IMG/VR virus record: IMGVR_UViG_3300027714_000011 | Coordinates: 1 to 64,000 of that record | From: a virus | DNA length: 64,000 nucleotides | Reading direction: 5' to 3' (one strand) | Part shown: one piece after another, positions 48,719 to 58,448 of the stretch | How positions within the stretch are numbered: position 1 is the stretch's first letter | How the letters are laid out: each line of letters begins with the position of its first letter | The notes under the pieces: model-generated | The model's database searches: none | What the model saw: the letters and a program-made list of their open reading frames with translations, nothing else | What the model was told of the DNA's origin: nothing | Position numbers and translations under genes: made by a program

Positions 48719-50140
48719 ATGAGTGAATTTAAGCATATTAATGAATTTAGAAAAGCTACTTTATCAAGAAAGATCAGCGAAGATCCGACTTATTTGAGTT
48801 TCTTTTTTATGTTTGATTATGTAGACAGAGAACATAGTCCTTTGTTATCAGGTCCTGCAGAAGAATATTTGAAAAACTTCGTGGATACGCCTATGGACGG
48901 CACAACTAACTATGCATCAAAACTAGCTTCATTTATAAAGGTTCTCAAGAAGATCAACAAAGAAATGCCATGGTTTTGGCAAAAGATAACAGGATTAGAA
49001 GCTACTCAAACCTTTGGTACTATGGAAGAGCCATGGAGGGGTGCAGAAAAACCAAAGATAAGTATCGAGTGTTTAGAAGAAAATATAGAATTAACTGCAT
49101 TGGGTTTAATGACACTCTATAAGAGTGCTGTTTATGATTATAATAGATTCATAGAAGTCTTACCAAAAAATCTAAGACATTTTAGAGTTTGGACGGTATT
49201 GTCTGAGGTTAGAACATTTCAACAAAATAAAGAAGCTAGGAACACAAATTCACGAGGAAAACAGATGTATGAAACTGAAGCAGATGAGCCTATTAGTATT
49301 ATACCCAGAGCTGGCTCAGAAACTTCAACTACTCCGGCATATGGTAAGTTTGATGATACGTTAACCGGAAACTACACAGCAGAAGCAAAACCACACTTGA
49401 TGATAGAATTAGGCCAATGTGAATGGCAACAGGATGAAATTGCGAGTATGTTTGCAGACTTTTCTAAAACACCAGAATTAAAGAAACCTAAAATTAGTTT
49501 TACGTATCAGACATGTCTGACTACTAGACAGAGATTTGGACCTAACATTGCAGTATTAGATGGTGGTTTATTAACACCGCGAACATCAGGTGACGATCTG
49601 TATCCTAATAATCCATTTGACCCATTGGCAATTGCACAAAATGCAATTAGCGATAAATTAAATGGCATTGCCGGTGGTTTAGTAAATAGATTTAATAATT
49701 TAAAAGATAGTTTACCAGGTCAGGGTAATAATCCAATGGGTAGAGTTTATCCTGATGGATTAACAGGTGCTGCTAAAATATTGGCAAATACTGCAATGGA
49801 CAGATTAAAAGGTTTGTTATTAGGAAACATACACGGTGGTATAGGTTTATCAGATATTAATGCAGCGCTAGAAGCTGGTAGTATTAATGCTATTGCAAAT
49901 TTAGCGGGTCAAGTTTTTAATCAACCTTCAAATAATTCAAATAGTGGCAAACCTGGTATTTCACCACAAACTATATATGAACCGGGAGTTGATAGTAGTC
50001 CAGACGATTATATAAACGAAAAGGTATATGATCCAATTGCAGATTTACCTGATAGTTATAATATTACACCTGGTAGAATTTATGAACCAGGAGTTGATAG
50101 TAGTTCAGATGATAATTTAAACGATAATGTACACTCATAA
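48719..50140 (+). CDS. Tail-tube initiator/baseplate protein (gp48/gp54-like)
   Basis: A 473-residue protein. Residues 40-180 carry a pattern seen in tube-cap proteins of T4-type phages: PAEEYLKNFVDTPMDGTTNY, MPWFWQKITGLEA, ISIECLEENIELTALGLMTL, YKSAVYDYNRFIEVLPKNLR and HFRVWTVLSEVRTF. The conserved parts lie in the gp19-like tube fold. The C-terminal third is Gly/Asn-rich, with a doubled YEPGVDSS motif near the end. The last base overlaps the start of the spike gene (ATAATG). Confidence 0.6.
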   Translation: MSEFKHINEFRKATLSRKISEDPTYLSFFFMFDYVDREHSPLLSGPAEEYLKNFVDTPMDGTTNYASKLASFIKVLKKINKEMPWFWQKITGLEATQTFGTMEEPWRGAEKPKISIECLEENIELTALGLMTLYKSAVYDYNRFIEVLPKNLRHFRVWTVLSEVRTFQQNKEARNTNSRGKQMYETEADEPISIIPRAGSETSTTPAYGKFDDTLTGNYTAEAKPHLMIELGQCEWQQDEIASMFADFSKTPELKKPKISFTYQTCLTTRQRFGPNIAVLDGGLLTPRTSGDDLYPNNPFDPLAIAQNAISDKLNGIAGGLVNRFNNLKDSLPGQGNNPMGRVYPDGLTGAAKILANTAMDRLKGLLLGNIHGGIGLSDINAALEAGSINAIANLAGQVFNQPSNNSNSGKPGISPQTIYEPGVDSSPDDYINEKVYDPIADLPDSYNITPGRIYEPGVDSSSDDNLNDNVHS

Positions 50141-50853
50141 TGGCTGATGAACTTTTTCAAGATAATTTAAGAGACACTCACTGGTTAGGAGAAGTTGTAA
50201 TAAACGAAGATCCTTTACTTAATGGAAGATGTCGCGTGAAGGTTTATGGTAAATTCGATAAATTGACAGATGACGCTATTCCATGGGCAACTCCTATGAA
50301 TAGAGATCAAGTTGGTGCACATGCAGTTCCTAGAGTTGGCGATATAGTTGCAGTTAGATTTGATAACGGAAATATTTACCACCCAGAATATTGGTTCCAG
50401 ATAGATCAAAACACTGATTTAAAATCAGATATCTTGGAAGCAAGTGATGCACCGCAAGATGTCATAAGTTTAGTATACGACGCTGAAAGAAATGTTAGAA
50501 TATATCATTCGCCTGAAGATGGCTTAGTTATCACCAGAGGTAGCGGTGCTAAAGAAAGACCAATGATACAAATAGACGAAGATGGATACATCAAGATAAG
50601 CACAGATGCGAAAATGTTCTTAGACTGTGGTGATATATTCGTTTCAAATGAAGGTGAACCAGGAGCAGATGAGACAGAACCTGCAGTAAGAGGTCAATCT
50701 TTACAAGATTGGCTACAGATGTGGTTAGATGACTATAACGCGCATATTCACCCAACGGGCGTTGGACCTAGTGGTCCTCCAATGCCACCAACTCCAGTTG
50801 TTGTTGGTAAATTATCAAGTACTCATATTAACTATCAACAAAAGAACAAATAA
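50140..50853 (+). CDS. Baseplate spike protein, gp5/gpV-like OB-fold type
   Basis: A 237-residue protein. Residues 14-92 form the OB fold of gp5/gpV spikes: WLGEVVINEDPLLNGRCRVK, DAIPWATPMNR and PRVGDIVAVRFDNG. A beta-prism-like middle follows, then HIHPTGVGPSGPPMPP, the His/Pro-rich end typical of spike proteins. The lysozyme domain of T4 gp5 is not present, so peptidoglycan digestion must come from another protein. The spike would sit under the hub and puncture the outer membrane. Confidence 0.82.
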   Translation: MADELFQDNLRDTHWLGEVVINEDPLLNGRCRVKVYGKFDKLTDDAIPWATPMNRDQVGAHAVPRVGDIVAVRFDNGNIYHPEYWFQIDQNTDLKSDILEASDAPQDVISLVYDAERNVRIYHSPEDGLVITRGSGAKERPMIQIDEDGYIKISTDAKMFLDCGDIFVSNEGEPGADETEPAVRGQSLQDWLQMWLDDYNAHIHPTGVGPSGPPMPPTPVVVGKLSSTHINYQQKNK

Positions 50854-50855
50854 TT

Positions 50856-52685
50856 ATGCCTGCACTGTGGCCAACGTTCATACCGAATCTTGCATCTGAT
50901 ATTGCCGGTCAGGAATTTACAAAACCAGGCGGAGCACTTGTTTCATATGAATTACCTAAAGTCGGAACAGATCAAGTTCCTATTTTTCCTCCATCTGCAG
51001 ATTTAATAAAATCCATTAAGCCAGGTAATCCATTAAATGCATCATTAACAACAGATCCTACTGCTATGATAAATGCTATTAATTTAGCGCCGTTAAGCGG
51101 AAGATATGATTTTGGTGTTCGTGTAGCAGAAAGATATTTGGAAGCTGTTAAAGGTCTAGCGATGACGCCATTTGGTGCTACACATACAAATAATCCAGCA
51201 GCAGAATTTATTTTAAAACAGGGTTATGGTTTAGTATTTGAAAGAATATTAAAGGAAGGTGATATTCCTTTATTAGATCAAAAAGATGAAGATGGCAACA
51301 TAATAGAGATGGGTAAAGAATCACATCCAGACTATGCTGATTTTTGTCCAGATCCAGTTGAAGAACCAGATCCTATAGAAGAACAAAAGAAACTAGATAA
51401 AAAATTTAATAAGTTTCTTATAGAGTTTAAAGACGATCCAATAACTGACTTACATAAATTTAAATTTTTTGAATTTCACTGTTTAACTGGTGATGAATCT
51501 GAAAGTGATTTAATTAAACTAATCACTAACAGAATGATTCAACAGTTCGAGAAGATAACTAATGACGATAAAAAATGGGCTTACATTTTATGGGCAATAA
51601 GTTTAGGAAAGGACTATTATTCTGACTTGGGGCCAATTGAGCGACTACTGGGTGGTAATTATTTTACTAATATATTTCCATATGTCAATGTCAGTAGTCG
51701 TGCAAGAACAGACATTACTAATGCTGGTTACAATTATCAAACAATGACTGATGGAGTAAGTGCTTTGTTTCAATCTATTATTGAAGCATCATATCCTATA
51801 TTTGATGACCAAAACGGATTGGAAAAAAGAGTAAGAAACGGACTAGTTAATCCACTTCAAAGACCATGGTTGGATGATGGAACAACCGAGTGTCCTTTAA
51901 ATGAATATAAAATACAAGTTTCTTTTAATAGAGAACATAAACTACCAGATTATCCTAGTAAAAGGCCAAAGATATTAACAGACTCTATCGTGTCTCTTTT
52001 TTCATATGATAACAGGACGCTTACGCAAAAAACATTTAGTAACTACAGAAATCTTTCATTTGGGAATAAAATAACTTGGTGGAAAAAAGATGATAATTAT
52101 ACAGATACTTATTATGTGGAAAATGAATATGAGGCGAAATGGTCAAAAATACCAAATGCTATTAATTCTGCAAGAACGCCTGAAAATATAATTGCTATCA
52201 ATCCATCTACATGTGGTACCGTTTTTAAATTTCAAAGACAACAAGTAATAGATGCCATAAAAACAGCAGAAGAGTGTGATGCAGCAGAAGTTGGTGCAGA
52301 TATTGATTTTAGTTGGCCAGGCGGTGATCCATATGAAGAAATGGCAGAAATAACTATTGCATATTGGTATGCATGTCTTGTTAAACCTTTTGCACCATCT
52401 CCATCGGCGCTACCTGCATTAATTCCACCACCACTTACTGGTATTTACATTCCAATTTATTATGGTGGGAAAAAGAGATTGGCTGGAAATTTAAGAAAGG
52501 CATGGAATACTGGTAAGACATTTTCAATTATTCCTATTACTATGCCACCTGCAATTGCAGTTTCTACTGCGGTCGCGGCAGCGTATATGTTGCACTTATT
52601 AGAATTTAAATTATTGTACTTGGGTGGAATACCAACACCAGCAGGCCCAGTTCCTATGGTTGGTTTTGTACCTGTAGTATTCTAA
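50856..52685 (+). CDS. Large structural protein, baseplate block, 609 aa
   Basis: A 609-residue protein whose start (LWPTFIPNLASDIAGQEF) and end are hydrophobic. The end has a Pro/Gly-rich region and a hydrophobic helix (MPPAIAVSTAVAAAYMLHLL). Repeated LPALIPPPLTG-like Pro strings resemble proteins that follow the spike gene in marine T4-type phages. Its role is unknown; it may be a tape-like or tip-bound protein. Confidence 0.55.
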   Translation: MPALWPTFIPNLASDIAGQEFTKPGGALVSYELPKVGTDQVPIFPPSADLIKSIKPGNPLNASLTTDPTAMINAINLAPLSGRYDFGVRVAERYLEAVKGLAMTPFGATHTNNPAAEFILKQGYGLVFERILKEGDIPLLDQKDEDGNIIEMGKESHPDYADFCPDPVEEPDPIEEQKKLDKKFNKFLIEFKDDPITDLHKFKFFEFHCLTGDESESDLIKLITNRMIQQFEKITNDDKKWAYILWAISLGKDYYSDLGPIERLLGGNYFTNIFPYVNVSSRARTDITNAGYNYQTMTDGVSALFQSIIEASYPIFDDQNGLEKRVRNGLVNPLQRPWLDDGTTECPLNEYKIQVSFNREHKLPDYPSKRPKILTDSIVSLFSYDNRTLTQKTFSNYRNLSFGNKITWWKKDDNYTDTYYVENEYEAKWSKIPNAINSARTPENIIAINPSTCGTVFKFQRQQVIDAIKTAEECDAAEVGADIDFSWPGGDPYEEMAEITIAYWYACLVKPFAPSPSALPALIPPPLTGIYIPIYYGGKKRLAGNLRKAWNTGKTFSIIPITMPPAIAVSTAVAAAYMLHLLEFKLLYLGGIPTPAGPVPMVGFVPVVF

Positions 52686-52695
52686 AATAAAACAG

Positions 52696-52704
52696 GATAT
52701 ATAA
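52696..52704 (+). promoter_or_regulatory. Late promoter-like motif GATATATAA
   Basis: An exact copy, 27 nt before the start of the S1-like gene. Confidence 0.55.
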
Positions 52705-52731
52705 TATGTTACACTTTTAATATAAAAATAA

Positions 52732-54015
52732 ATGAACAACGAAAAAAACAAGAGGATCAGAATCGGTGAGAACACGCCGAAGGAGACCAAAGTTGAAGAA
52801 CTAGATGTAAAAGTCGAAAACTTAAAAGAAGATGAAGTTGTAGAAAACTTCTATAACGAAGAGGGGGAATTCATGTGGGATGAATTCGAAGCTACTTGCC
52901 CATCTAGAACTCGAAAACCAAATCCACATATCAAAACTCAAAATGGAGATAAAGTATATTCTCGAGAAGTATACGCTCAAGAGATGTATGATATGCTTAC
53001 TGCACATGATGATAGTATTGGGCAACTAATCACTATTATTAATCCTGGAGAAATTCACGAGGGTAAGGTATATGCTATCAATTCTGAGTTTATCAGTGTA
53101 GATATTGGATATAGAGAATTAATTTATGTTAAATATGACAAAGAACCAGCTGACGTACAGTCTCTTAAACCTGGAGATGAAACTGCGGTTCTTATTACAC
53201 AACCTAGTAAAAATTCGCACGTCTTAGGTTCTATTAGTGGTGGAGTAAAACACAAAGTGTTTATGGATCTTAGAGAAGCTGTAGAAACTGGAGGAACTGC
53301 ATGGGTAGGAAATGTCACACATATGATTGAAAATGGTGGATACATGGTGAACGTTCAAGGAATTGATTGTTTTATGCCAGGTTCATTAGCAGGTATTAAT
53401 AAACTACATGACTTTAGTTCTATTATTGGAACTGAAATGTATGTCGTTCCGGTGAGTTTCTCTCCAGACAGAGGTACATTAGTAGTTTCTCATAGAAAAT
53501 ATCTACAAGCACTGATACCTGGCGAAATAGACACACTAAAAGAAACACAAGGAGAAACACTAACTGGAAATGTTACTGGAACTGCTAAATATGGAGTATT
53601 TGTTGAGTTTAATAAATGTTTAACTGGAATGATTCATAATAATGATTTAGACGAGGAGACATTAGTTAAATTTAAAGCTAGAGAAATTAAGCCAGGTGAT
53701 GAAATTTCATTTATGGTTAAAGATATAATCAGCAATTCAAAAATTACACTGACTCAGAAAGCAAACATAACTATCAACCCATGGACAGATATTATAAGTA
53801 GATATCAAATACCAAGTGTTGTCGAGGCTGTTGTTAGAACTAAAAAGGATTACGGCTTATTCGTTACAATCGAAGAAGGTGTGACTGGATTACTACATGT
53901 CAGTGAAGTCGGAGAGGATGTAATGAGCGTATTTAAATCAGGGGATCCAATCACGGTACAGATCAATAGGATTGATGTTGACTCGATGAAAGTCTTTTTG
54001 AAAATGCCTCAATAA
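52732..54015 (+). CDS. Ribosomal protein S1-like RNA-binding protein, four S1 domains
   Basis: A 427-residue protein. An acidic N-terminal region of about 95 residues precedes four S1/OB repeats: about 100-165 (GEIHEGKVYAINSEFISVDI), 180-260 (GTAWVGNVTHMIENGGYMVN), 275-345 (GETLTGNVTGTAKYGVFVEF) and 360-427 (VVEAVVRTKKDYGLFVTIEE, GVTGLLHVSEVG). E. coli S1 has six. S1 binds mRNA and brings it to the 30S subunit. The host group uses little Shine-Dalgarno pairing, so a phage S1 could steer ribosomes to A-rich phage leaders (inference). Its place in the late block, with its own promoter-like motif, is unusual. Confidence 0.85.
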   Translation: MNNEKNKRIRIGENTPKETKVEELDVKVENLKEDEVVENFYNEEGEFMWDEFEATCPSRTRKPNPHIKTQNGDKVYSREVYAQEMYDMLTAHDDSIGQLITIINPGEIHEGKVYAINSEFISVDIGYRELIYVKYDKEPADVQSLKPGDETAVLITQPSKNSHVLGSISGGVKHKVFMDLREAVETGGTAWVGNVTHMIENGGYMVNVQGIDCFMPGSLAGINKLHDFSSIIGTEMYVVPVSFSPDRGTLVVSHRKYLQALIPGEIDTLKETQGETLTGNVTGTAKYGVFVEFNKCLTGMIHNNDLDEETLVKFKAREIKPGDEISFMVKDIISNSKITLTQKANITINPWTDIISRYQIPSVVEAVVRTKKDYGLFVTIEEGVTGLLHVSEVGEDVMSVFKSGDPITVQINRIDVDSMKVFLKMPQ

Positions 54016-54033
54016 CTATTGCAACGAGAGTGT

Positions 54034-54042
54034 GATATATAA
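54034..54042 (+). promoter_or_regulatory. Late promoter-like motif GATATATAA
   Basis: An exact copy, 26 nt before the amidoligase-like gene. Confidence 0.55.
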
Positions 54043-54068
54043 TCAAACGATAATATCATAATCTTAAT

Positions 54069-55379
54069 ATGCAAAAATTAAATATAGATTCTTCGAGAGA
54101 ATCAATTTTGAACGCGGCGCTCATGGGTGTTGAATTCGAATTCTATTCTAATCTCGGTCTAGAAGAAACCAAAAAATCTTTGGCGACTCTTCTAGACCGA
54201 AAGATTAGGTTAGAGGACAAAGCGCATTCAGATTTTGAACCATCAGCTGAAGAGTTTAAAATAGAACCTGATATGTCAGGTGGTAAAGGTCTAGTAGAAC
54301 TAGTTACTGGTCCTATTCCATATAGGAATGCTAGAATCATGGTCATTAAGGTGTTGAAGTGGATATCTGAAAATGGCTATTCTAATGATAGAGCATCAAT
54401 TCACATTAATTTAAGTTTTGATAAAAAACACCTAGAAGATAAAGATCTTATTTCAAAGATGAACGTTCTTAAGTTTATCTTGGATTTTGATGAAGCTCAA
54501 ATTTACAAGCTTTTTCCTGATAGAGAAAAATCAGCTTATGCAAAAAGTGTAAAGTGGGTAATGCCAAAATGGGAAGCATTTCATTTTGATGCAAATCAAA
54601 TAGCCTCAAATAATTTTAAATTTGCAGATACTAAGTACTATGGAATTAACTTTTCTAAAAAAGAAAAGAATTATTTAGAGTTTAGGTATTTGGGTGGTAC
54701 TGATTACGAAAAGAAAACAGATAAAATTTTATATTTAACAGAGAATTTCCTAATGCAAATGTGGAGTTCATGTAGTGATCCAAGGTTTACTTCTAGTAAT
54801 AAGATAGAACTACAGAGAATTCTTAATAAGAACAAGCCTGTTTCAGATATGCTTAAAGATTATACTAGCATAGCTAAAAATTGGCCAGATATAAAAATAC
54901 TAGCGGATTTACAAGATAACCCAACTATTATAAAAGTACACTGGGACAGATTTAAGAATAGAGTGATGGAGCTTATAGTGAACGGTTCAATGGAATCTGG
55001 AACTATAAATTATGATTCTGATTACGGTGCAGTACAGGTTAAAGATGGTAAATTTCATACGGTTTATTTATTGGAAGATTTTGAGTTTATTGATTGTGAG
55101 CTTGCTGGTAATTTAACTAATTGTAGTTTTTATAACTGTAACATCAAAGGCTCCGCTGTCACGTGGGGTAGTTTATATCAGGGTACAACAGTTAAGGAAT
55201 CTAAAGTAGAATCTTCATATACACACGGTAGTTGCGTATTGACTAATTGTTATGTTGCGGGTAGAGATACAATGTTTAAAGGCAAAATGATAGGCGGAAT
55301 ATTTAGAGAAGGTTTTATGAGCGATCATGCTAGATTTGAAGACACCGAAATCGTAGTAAGTAAAAAAATAAAAGAATAA
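54069..55379 (+). CDS. Amidoligase-like protein with a C-terminal beta-helix
   Basis: A 436-residue protein. The N-terminal 230 residues hold the marks of the glutamine-synthetase-like amidoligase family: MGVEFEFY (Glu22, Glu24) at the start, GLVELVTGPIPY, ASIHINLSFD and YLEFRYLGG. These are the metal- and ATP-binding acids in that fold. The last 120 residues form a right-handed beta-helix-like or pentapeptide-like pattern (FIDCELAGNLTNCSFYNCNI). Amidoligases form amide or peptide bonds on small molecules or proteins. Because the gene lies in the tail block, the target may be a virion or host surface protein. The family call is moderate and the substrate unknown. Confidence 0.55.
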   Translation: MQKLNIDSSRESILNAALMGVEFEFYSNLGLEETKKSLATLLDRKIRLEDKAHSDFEPSAEEFKIEPDMSGGKGLVELVTGPIPYRNARIMVIKVLKWISENGYSNDRASIHINLSFDKKHLEDKDLISKMNVLKFILDFDEAQIYKLFPDREKSAYAKSVKWVMPKWEAFHFDANQIASNNFKFADTKYYGINFSKKEKNYLEFRYLGGTDYEKKTDKILYLTENFLMQMWSSCSDPRFTSSNKIELQRILNKNKPVSDMLKDYTSIAKNWPDIKILADLQDNPTIIKVHWDRFKNRVMELIVNGSMESGTINYDSDYGAVQVKDGKFHTVYLLEDFEFIDCELAGNLTNCSFYNCNIKGSAVTWGSLYQGTTVKESKVESSYTHGSCVLTNCYVAGRDTMFKGKMIGGIFREGFMSDHARFEDTEIVVSKKIKE

Positions 55380-55380
55380 A

Positions 55381-56223
55381 ATGAGTGAAATTAGAAGCGG
55401 GTCTAACAGTGAATTGACATCAGGAAGATATTTCGATCCAAATTGTTTAAATACATTTTTAGATGAAATAGGGGATGATATTACTGGAGCTTGCATGGTT
55501 CCTATTAACTTACCACAAAAAGAAATAATTAATATTATTAAACGTGCTAAGAAATGGTTCTATAAGAAATACGAGTATTCTGTAAAAGAAAACTTATATC
55601 ACATTCCAAATTCTGTATTTAGTACAGAGCATTTCAAAAAACACAGAGCTCTTACTTTGCCTGGCCCTAGTTTAGATGGCGGTGGAGGTGTATTCTCTGT
55701 TTATGGATTATATGACATATCTTCAGGATGGAATGGCAGTGGAGGCGGAATGGATGTAAGATTTCAAGACGGTTCAGATTTCTCTATGGAAAGAATGTTA
55801 TTTAGAGGTATGTATGAAGGCTCAGGGATGGCCGAGGCTGCAGAAGAATTACAATATTATGTATTGAATGCTTCTATGGCAGATTTATCTAGACAGATCC
55901 TAGAGAACCCTATATCATATCACTACTCTAGTTTGACTGGAGAATTAAAATTTATGGGTGATACTCCAAAAGGAGATGTTATTTTAGAGATATACGAAAC
56001 TATACCAGATTGTGCACTATATTCAGATGAAATATTCTTTAGATACGTAAGCGCAAAAATAAAACAATCTATTGGTGCTAAATTAGCTATCTTTAAATTT
56101 GCATTACCAGGAAACGTTGATTTTGATTATGATGCCATTAAATCTATGGGTGATGATGAGCTATCTGAAATAAATGAAGAGATCAAGGGTGATGAAGGTG
56201 TGGATTGGATGATGCATTCGTAA
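55381..56223 (+). CDS. Virion structural protein, neck/baseplate type, 280 aa
   Basis: A 280-residue protein. Residues 45-70 hold a KEIINIIKRAKKWFYKKYEY helix. A Gly-rich loop and later a strand-rich region (ISYHYSSLTGELKFMG, GDVILEIYETIPDC) follow, and the end is acidic. Proteins of this kind stand next to gp25 in other marine T4-type phages. The role is not known to me. It begins one base after the amidoligase stop. Confidence 0.58.
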   Translation: MSEIRSGSNSELTSGRYFDPNCLNTFLDEIGDDITGACMVPINLPQKEIINIIKRAKKWFYKKYEYSVKENLYHIPNSVFSTEHFKKHRALTLPGPSLDGGGGVFSVYGLYDISSGWNGSGGGMDVRFQDGSDFSMERMLFRGMYEGSGMAEAAEELQYYVLNASMADLSRQILENPISYHYSSLTGELKFMGDTPKGDVILEIYETIPDCALYSDEIFFRYVSAKIKQSIGAKLAIFKFALPGNVDFDYDAIKSMGDDELSEINEEIKGDEGVDWMMHS

Positions 56224-56245
56224 ATAAAAGAAGATAAATAAACAA

Positions 56246-56602
56246 ATGGAATTATATATAAAATATCTCAGTGATCCTAACTATGATCCAACACAGGTGC
56301 AAACCAATGGGGAAATAGAGATGTTAATCACGCAGATTCAGACAACTTTGTTTACAAATACTGGTGAGGTTATGGGGTCTGAGAACTTTGGGTGTAATTT
56401 AGAAGATCTTATATATGAATTTGGTTCAAGTGCACATAATATACGTCAAAGAATAATCGATCAGTTAAATCAATATTGTCCACTTGCGGATAAATATAAT
56501 TTGGATGTGAATGTAGATTTTATGAAGGGTGAAGTGAGAGACATCGCATTTATAGATATAATGATAGATAGTAGATATGCTATAAAAATAAGCATGCAAT
56601 AA
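56246..56602 (+). CDS. 25: Baseplate wedge protein gp25 (GPW/gp25 family)
   Basis: A 118-residue protein of the gp25 family. MLITQIQTTLFTNTGEVMGS with the ENFGCNLEDLIYEFG stretch is the family core (the EFG/FG-[CS]-[DN]-L part). It is a short wedge protein that helps start sheath polymerisation in contractile tails. The length is close to the family norm. It precedes the gp6-like gene, as in many myoviruses. Confidence 0.88.
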   Translation: MELYIKYLSDPNYDPTQVQTNGEIEMLITQIQTTLFTNTGEVMGSENFGCNLEDLIYEFGSSAHNIRQRIIDQLNQYCPLADKYNLDVNVDFMKGEVRDIAFIDIMIDSRYAIKISMQ

Positions 56603-56618
56603 AAAGTATACACAAATA

Positions 56619-58448
56619 ATGGCAGAATTAAAATTTTTAAGTAAAATTAAAACTAGTGCGGAGGCTATTAGATCCGATGCTAGAACTTATATTTCTAGGG
56701 TCTATGGTAGAGCAAACACACTGTTTACATCTGCATCTCCGTTTGCACAGATAGTTAATGTTTTAGCTGAAATGATGGATCTTATAATGTTCTACATAGA
56801 AGATTCTGTTGTAGAGCAGAATATTTATACAGCACAGCAACCGGAATCTATATATGGTATGTCAAGATTAACAGGCCACGATGCTACTAGAGGTTTTGCA
56901 TCTACTGGTGAGATTGAATTTAGGTGGAAACCAGGTGCAGATATGGTTAAAATAGCGGGTTCTACATTGAATATTGATGGTAGAGCTAAACTTAAATTTG
57001 ACATTAATGGATTAACATATACTTTGTTAAATTCTGTCGATGCATTTAAATTAGAAAAAAGTAATTTTAATTCATTTAAATCTGCAATAATTCAAGGTGA
57101 ATTTGAATCTCAAACTTTAACATCGTCGGGTGAGAAATTACAATCATTTAACGTTAATACAAGCGGGCTTACTGATCACAGTAAAGTCAGCATCAGTGTT
57201 AATGGAGAACTATGGACAAAACACCAATCTTTATATGATTTAGGTGCTAATGAAAAAGCATATTTAATTAAAACAGGAATTAGCGGTGGTTTAGATATTT
57301 ATTTTGGAAACGAAAGTTTTGGAATGGTGCCACCTGAAGGTGCTACTATTGTTGTTGAGTATGTCAAACATGTTGGAATGTTAGGAAACTTAGATGACTC
57401 TCCTGATTTAACTATTAAATGGGATGCAAAAGGTAAAGATTCTGTTGGAGTAGAACATGATCTAAATGAATTTTTAGATGTTACAATTTCGTCATCGCCT
57501 AAAATGGGAGGTGATAGAGAAAATACTCAGTTTACTAAGATAATGACGCCAATGGCCAGTAAATCATTCGTCTTAGCAACTCCAGATAATTATGAATATT
57601 TCTTATCTAGATACAATATGTTTTCATATATAGATGCATATAATACAACAAATGATCAGTATTTAGATGATGATAATGTAATTTATATTTTTGCTGTTCC
57701 AGATATTAATAAGAAACTAGCTAAAAACCAAGATTATTTTAATATTCCACAAGAAGAAATGTTTTTTGATCAAGGCGAATATGATGCAATGCATAAAGTA
57801 ATAGAGGACAGTGGACAACAAATGGTAACTACTGAAGTTGTTTTCGTGAAACCTCAAATTAGGAAATATAGCATGGATATTAATATTAGATATTTTGAAG
57901 GTTATACTAAAGAAGAAATTTACAATTCTGTTAGAGGTAAAGTTTCTGAATATTTATTAAATATTACTAGAAGAGATAAGTTGCCTAAATCGGATATCAT
58001 CTATATATTAGAAGAGATACAAGGCATTGATGCTGTGAATATTAAGTTTATTTCGGAAACTGAAGAAACTGCTAGAAGACTTGGTTACTATGAATCTGTT
58101 AATGTTAGTGTAGTTCCACAGGAACCAGTAACACTAGAAACAGTTGGGAATGGAAAGCAAAAATACGTTTTCTTTAAGAAGATTGAAGATGTTAAAGTTG
58201 TGAAAATCGATGAAACATCTAGTATCCCCGAAGATATTAAAGGATTAGATCAATGGGGTGACATTATAATGGAGAAAGAAGAAGTTGCAGTATTTAGAGG
58301 TGGATGGGAAGATAGAGATGGAGATGTTATAGAGGACGACGTATTAATAAATACAGAAGCTGCTATTAGTATAAACTTTGAAGCACAACCGGTTCCTAAA
58401 ACTATTTACACTAGAGTACAGGCCGGAAATAGAAGAGCACTTAAATAA
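56619..58448 (+). CDS. 6: Baseplate wedge protein gp6/J-like
   Basis: A 609-residue protein. The N-terminal helices (SPFAQIVNVLAEMMDLIMFY, IEDSVVEQNIYTAQ) and the later RKYSMDINIRYFEGYTKEEI, VRGKVSEYLLNITRRDKLPK and SDIIYILEEIQGIDAVNIKF are the pattern of the gp6/J wedge fold. It follows gp25. It forms the ring of the baseplate that opens on contraction. The length is near T4 gp6 (660). Confidence 0.82.
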   Translation: MAELKFLSKIKTSAEAIRSDARTYISRVYGRANTLFTSASPFAQIVNVLAEMMDLIMFYIEDSVVEQNIYTAQQPESIYGMSRLTGHDATRGFASTGEIEFRWKPGADMVKIAGSTLNIDGRAKLKFDINGLTYTLLNSVDAFKLEKSNFNSFKSAIIQGEFESQTLTSSGEKLQSFNVNTSGLTDHSKVSISVNGELWTKHQSLYDLGANEKAYLIKTGISGGLDIYFGNESFGMVPPEGATIVVEYVKHVGMLGNLDDSPDLTIKWDAKGKDSVGVEHDLNEFLDVTISSSPKMGGDRENTQFTKIMTPMASKSFVLATPDNYEYFLSRYNMFSYIDAYNTTNDQYLDDDNVIYIFAVPDINKKLAKNQDYFNIPQEEMFFDQGEYDAMHKVIEDSGQQMVTTEVVFVKPQIRKYSMDINIRYFEGYTKEEIYNSVRGKVSEYLLNITRRDKLPKSDIIYILEEIQGIDAVNIKFISETEETARRLGYYESVNVSVVPQEPVTLETVGNGKQKYVFFKKIEDVKVVKIDETSSIPEDIKGLDQWGDIIMEKEEVAVFRGGWEDRDGDVIEDDVLINTEAAISINFEAQPVPKTIYTRVQAGNRRALK

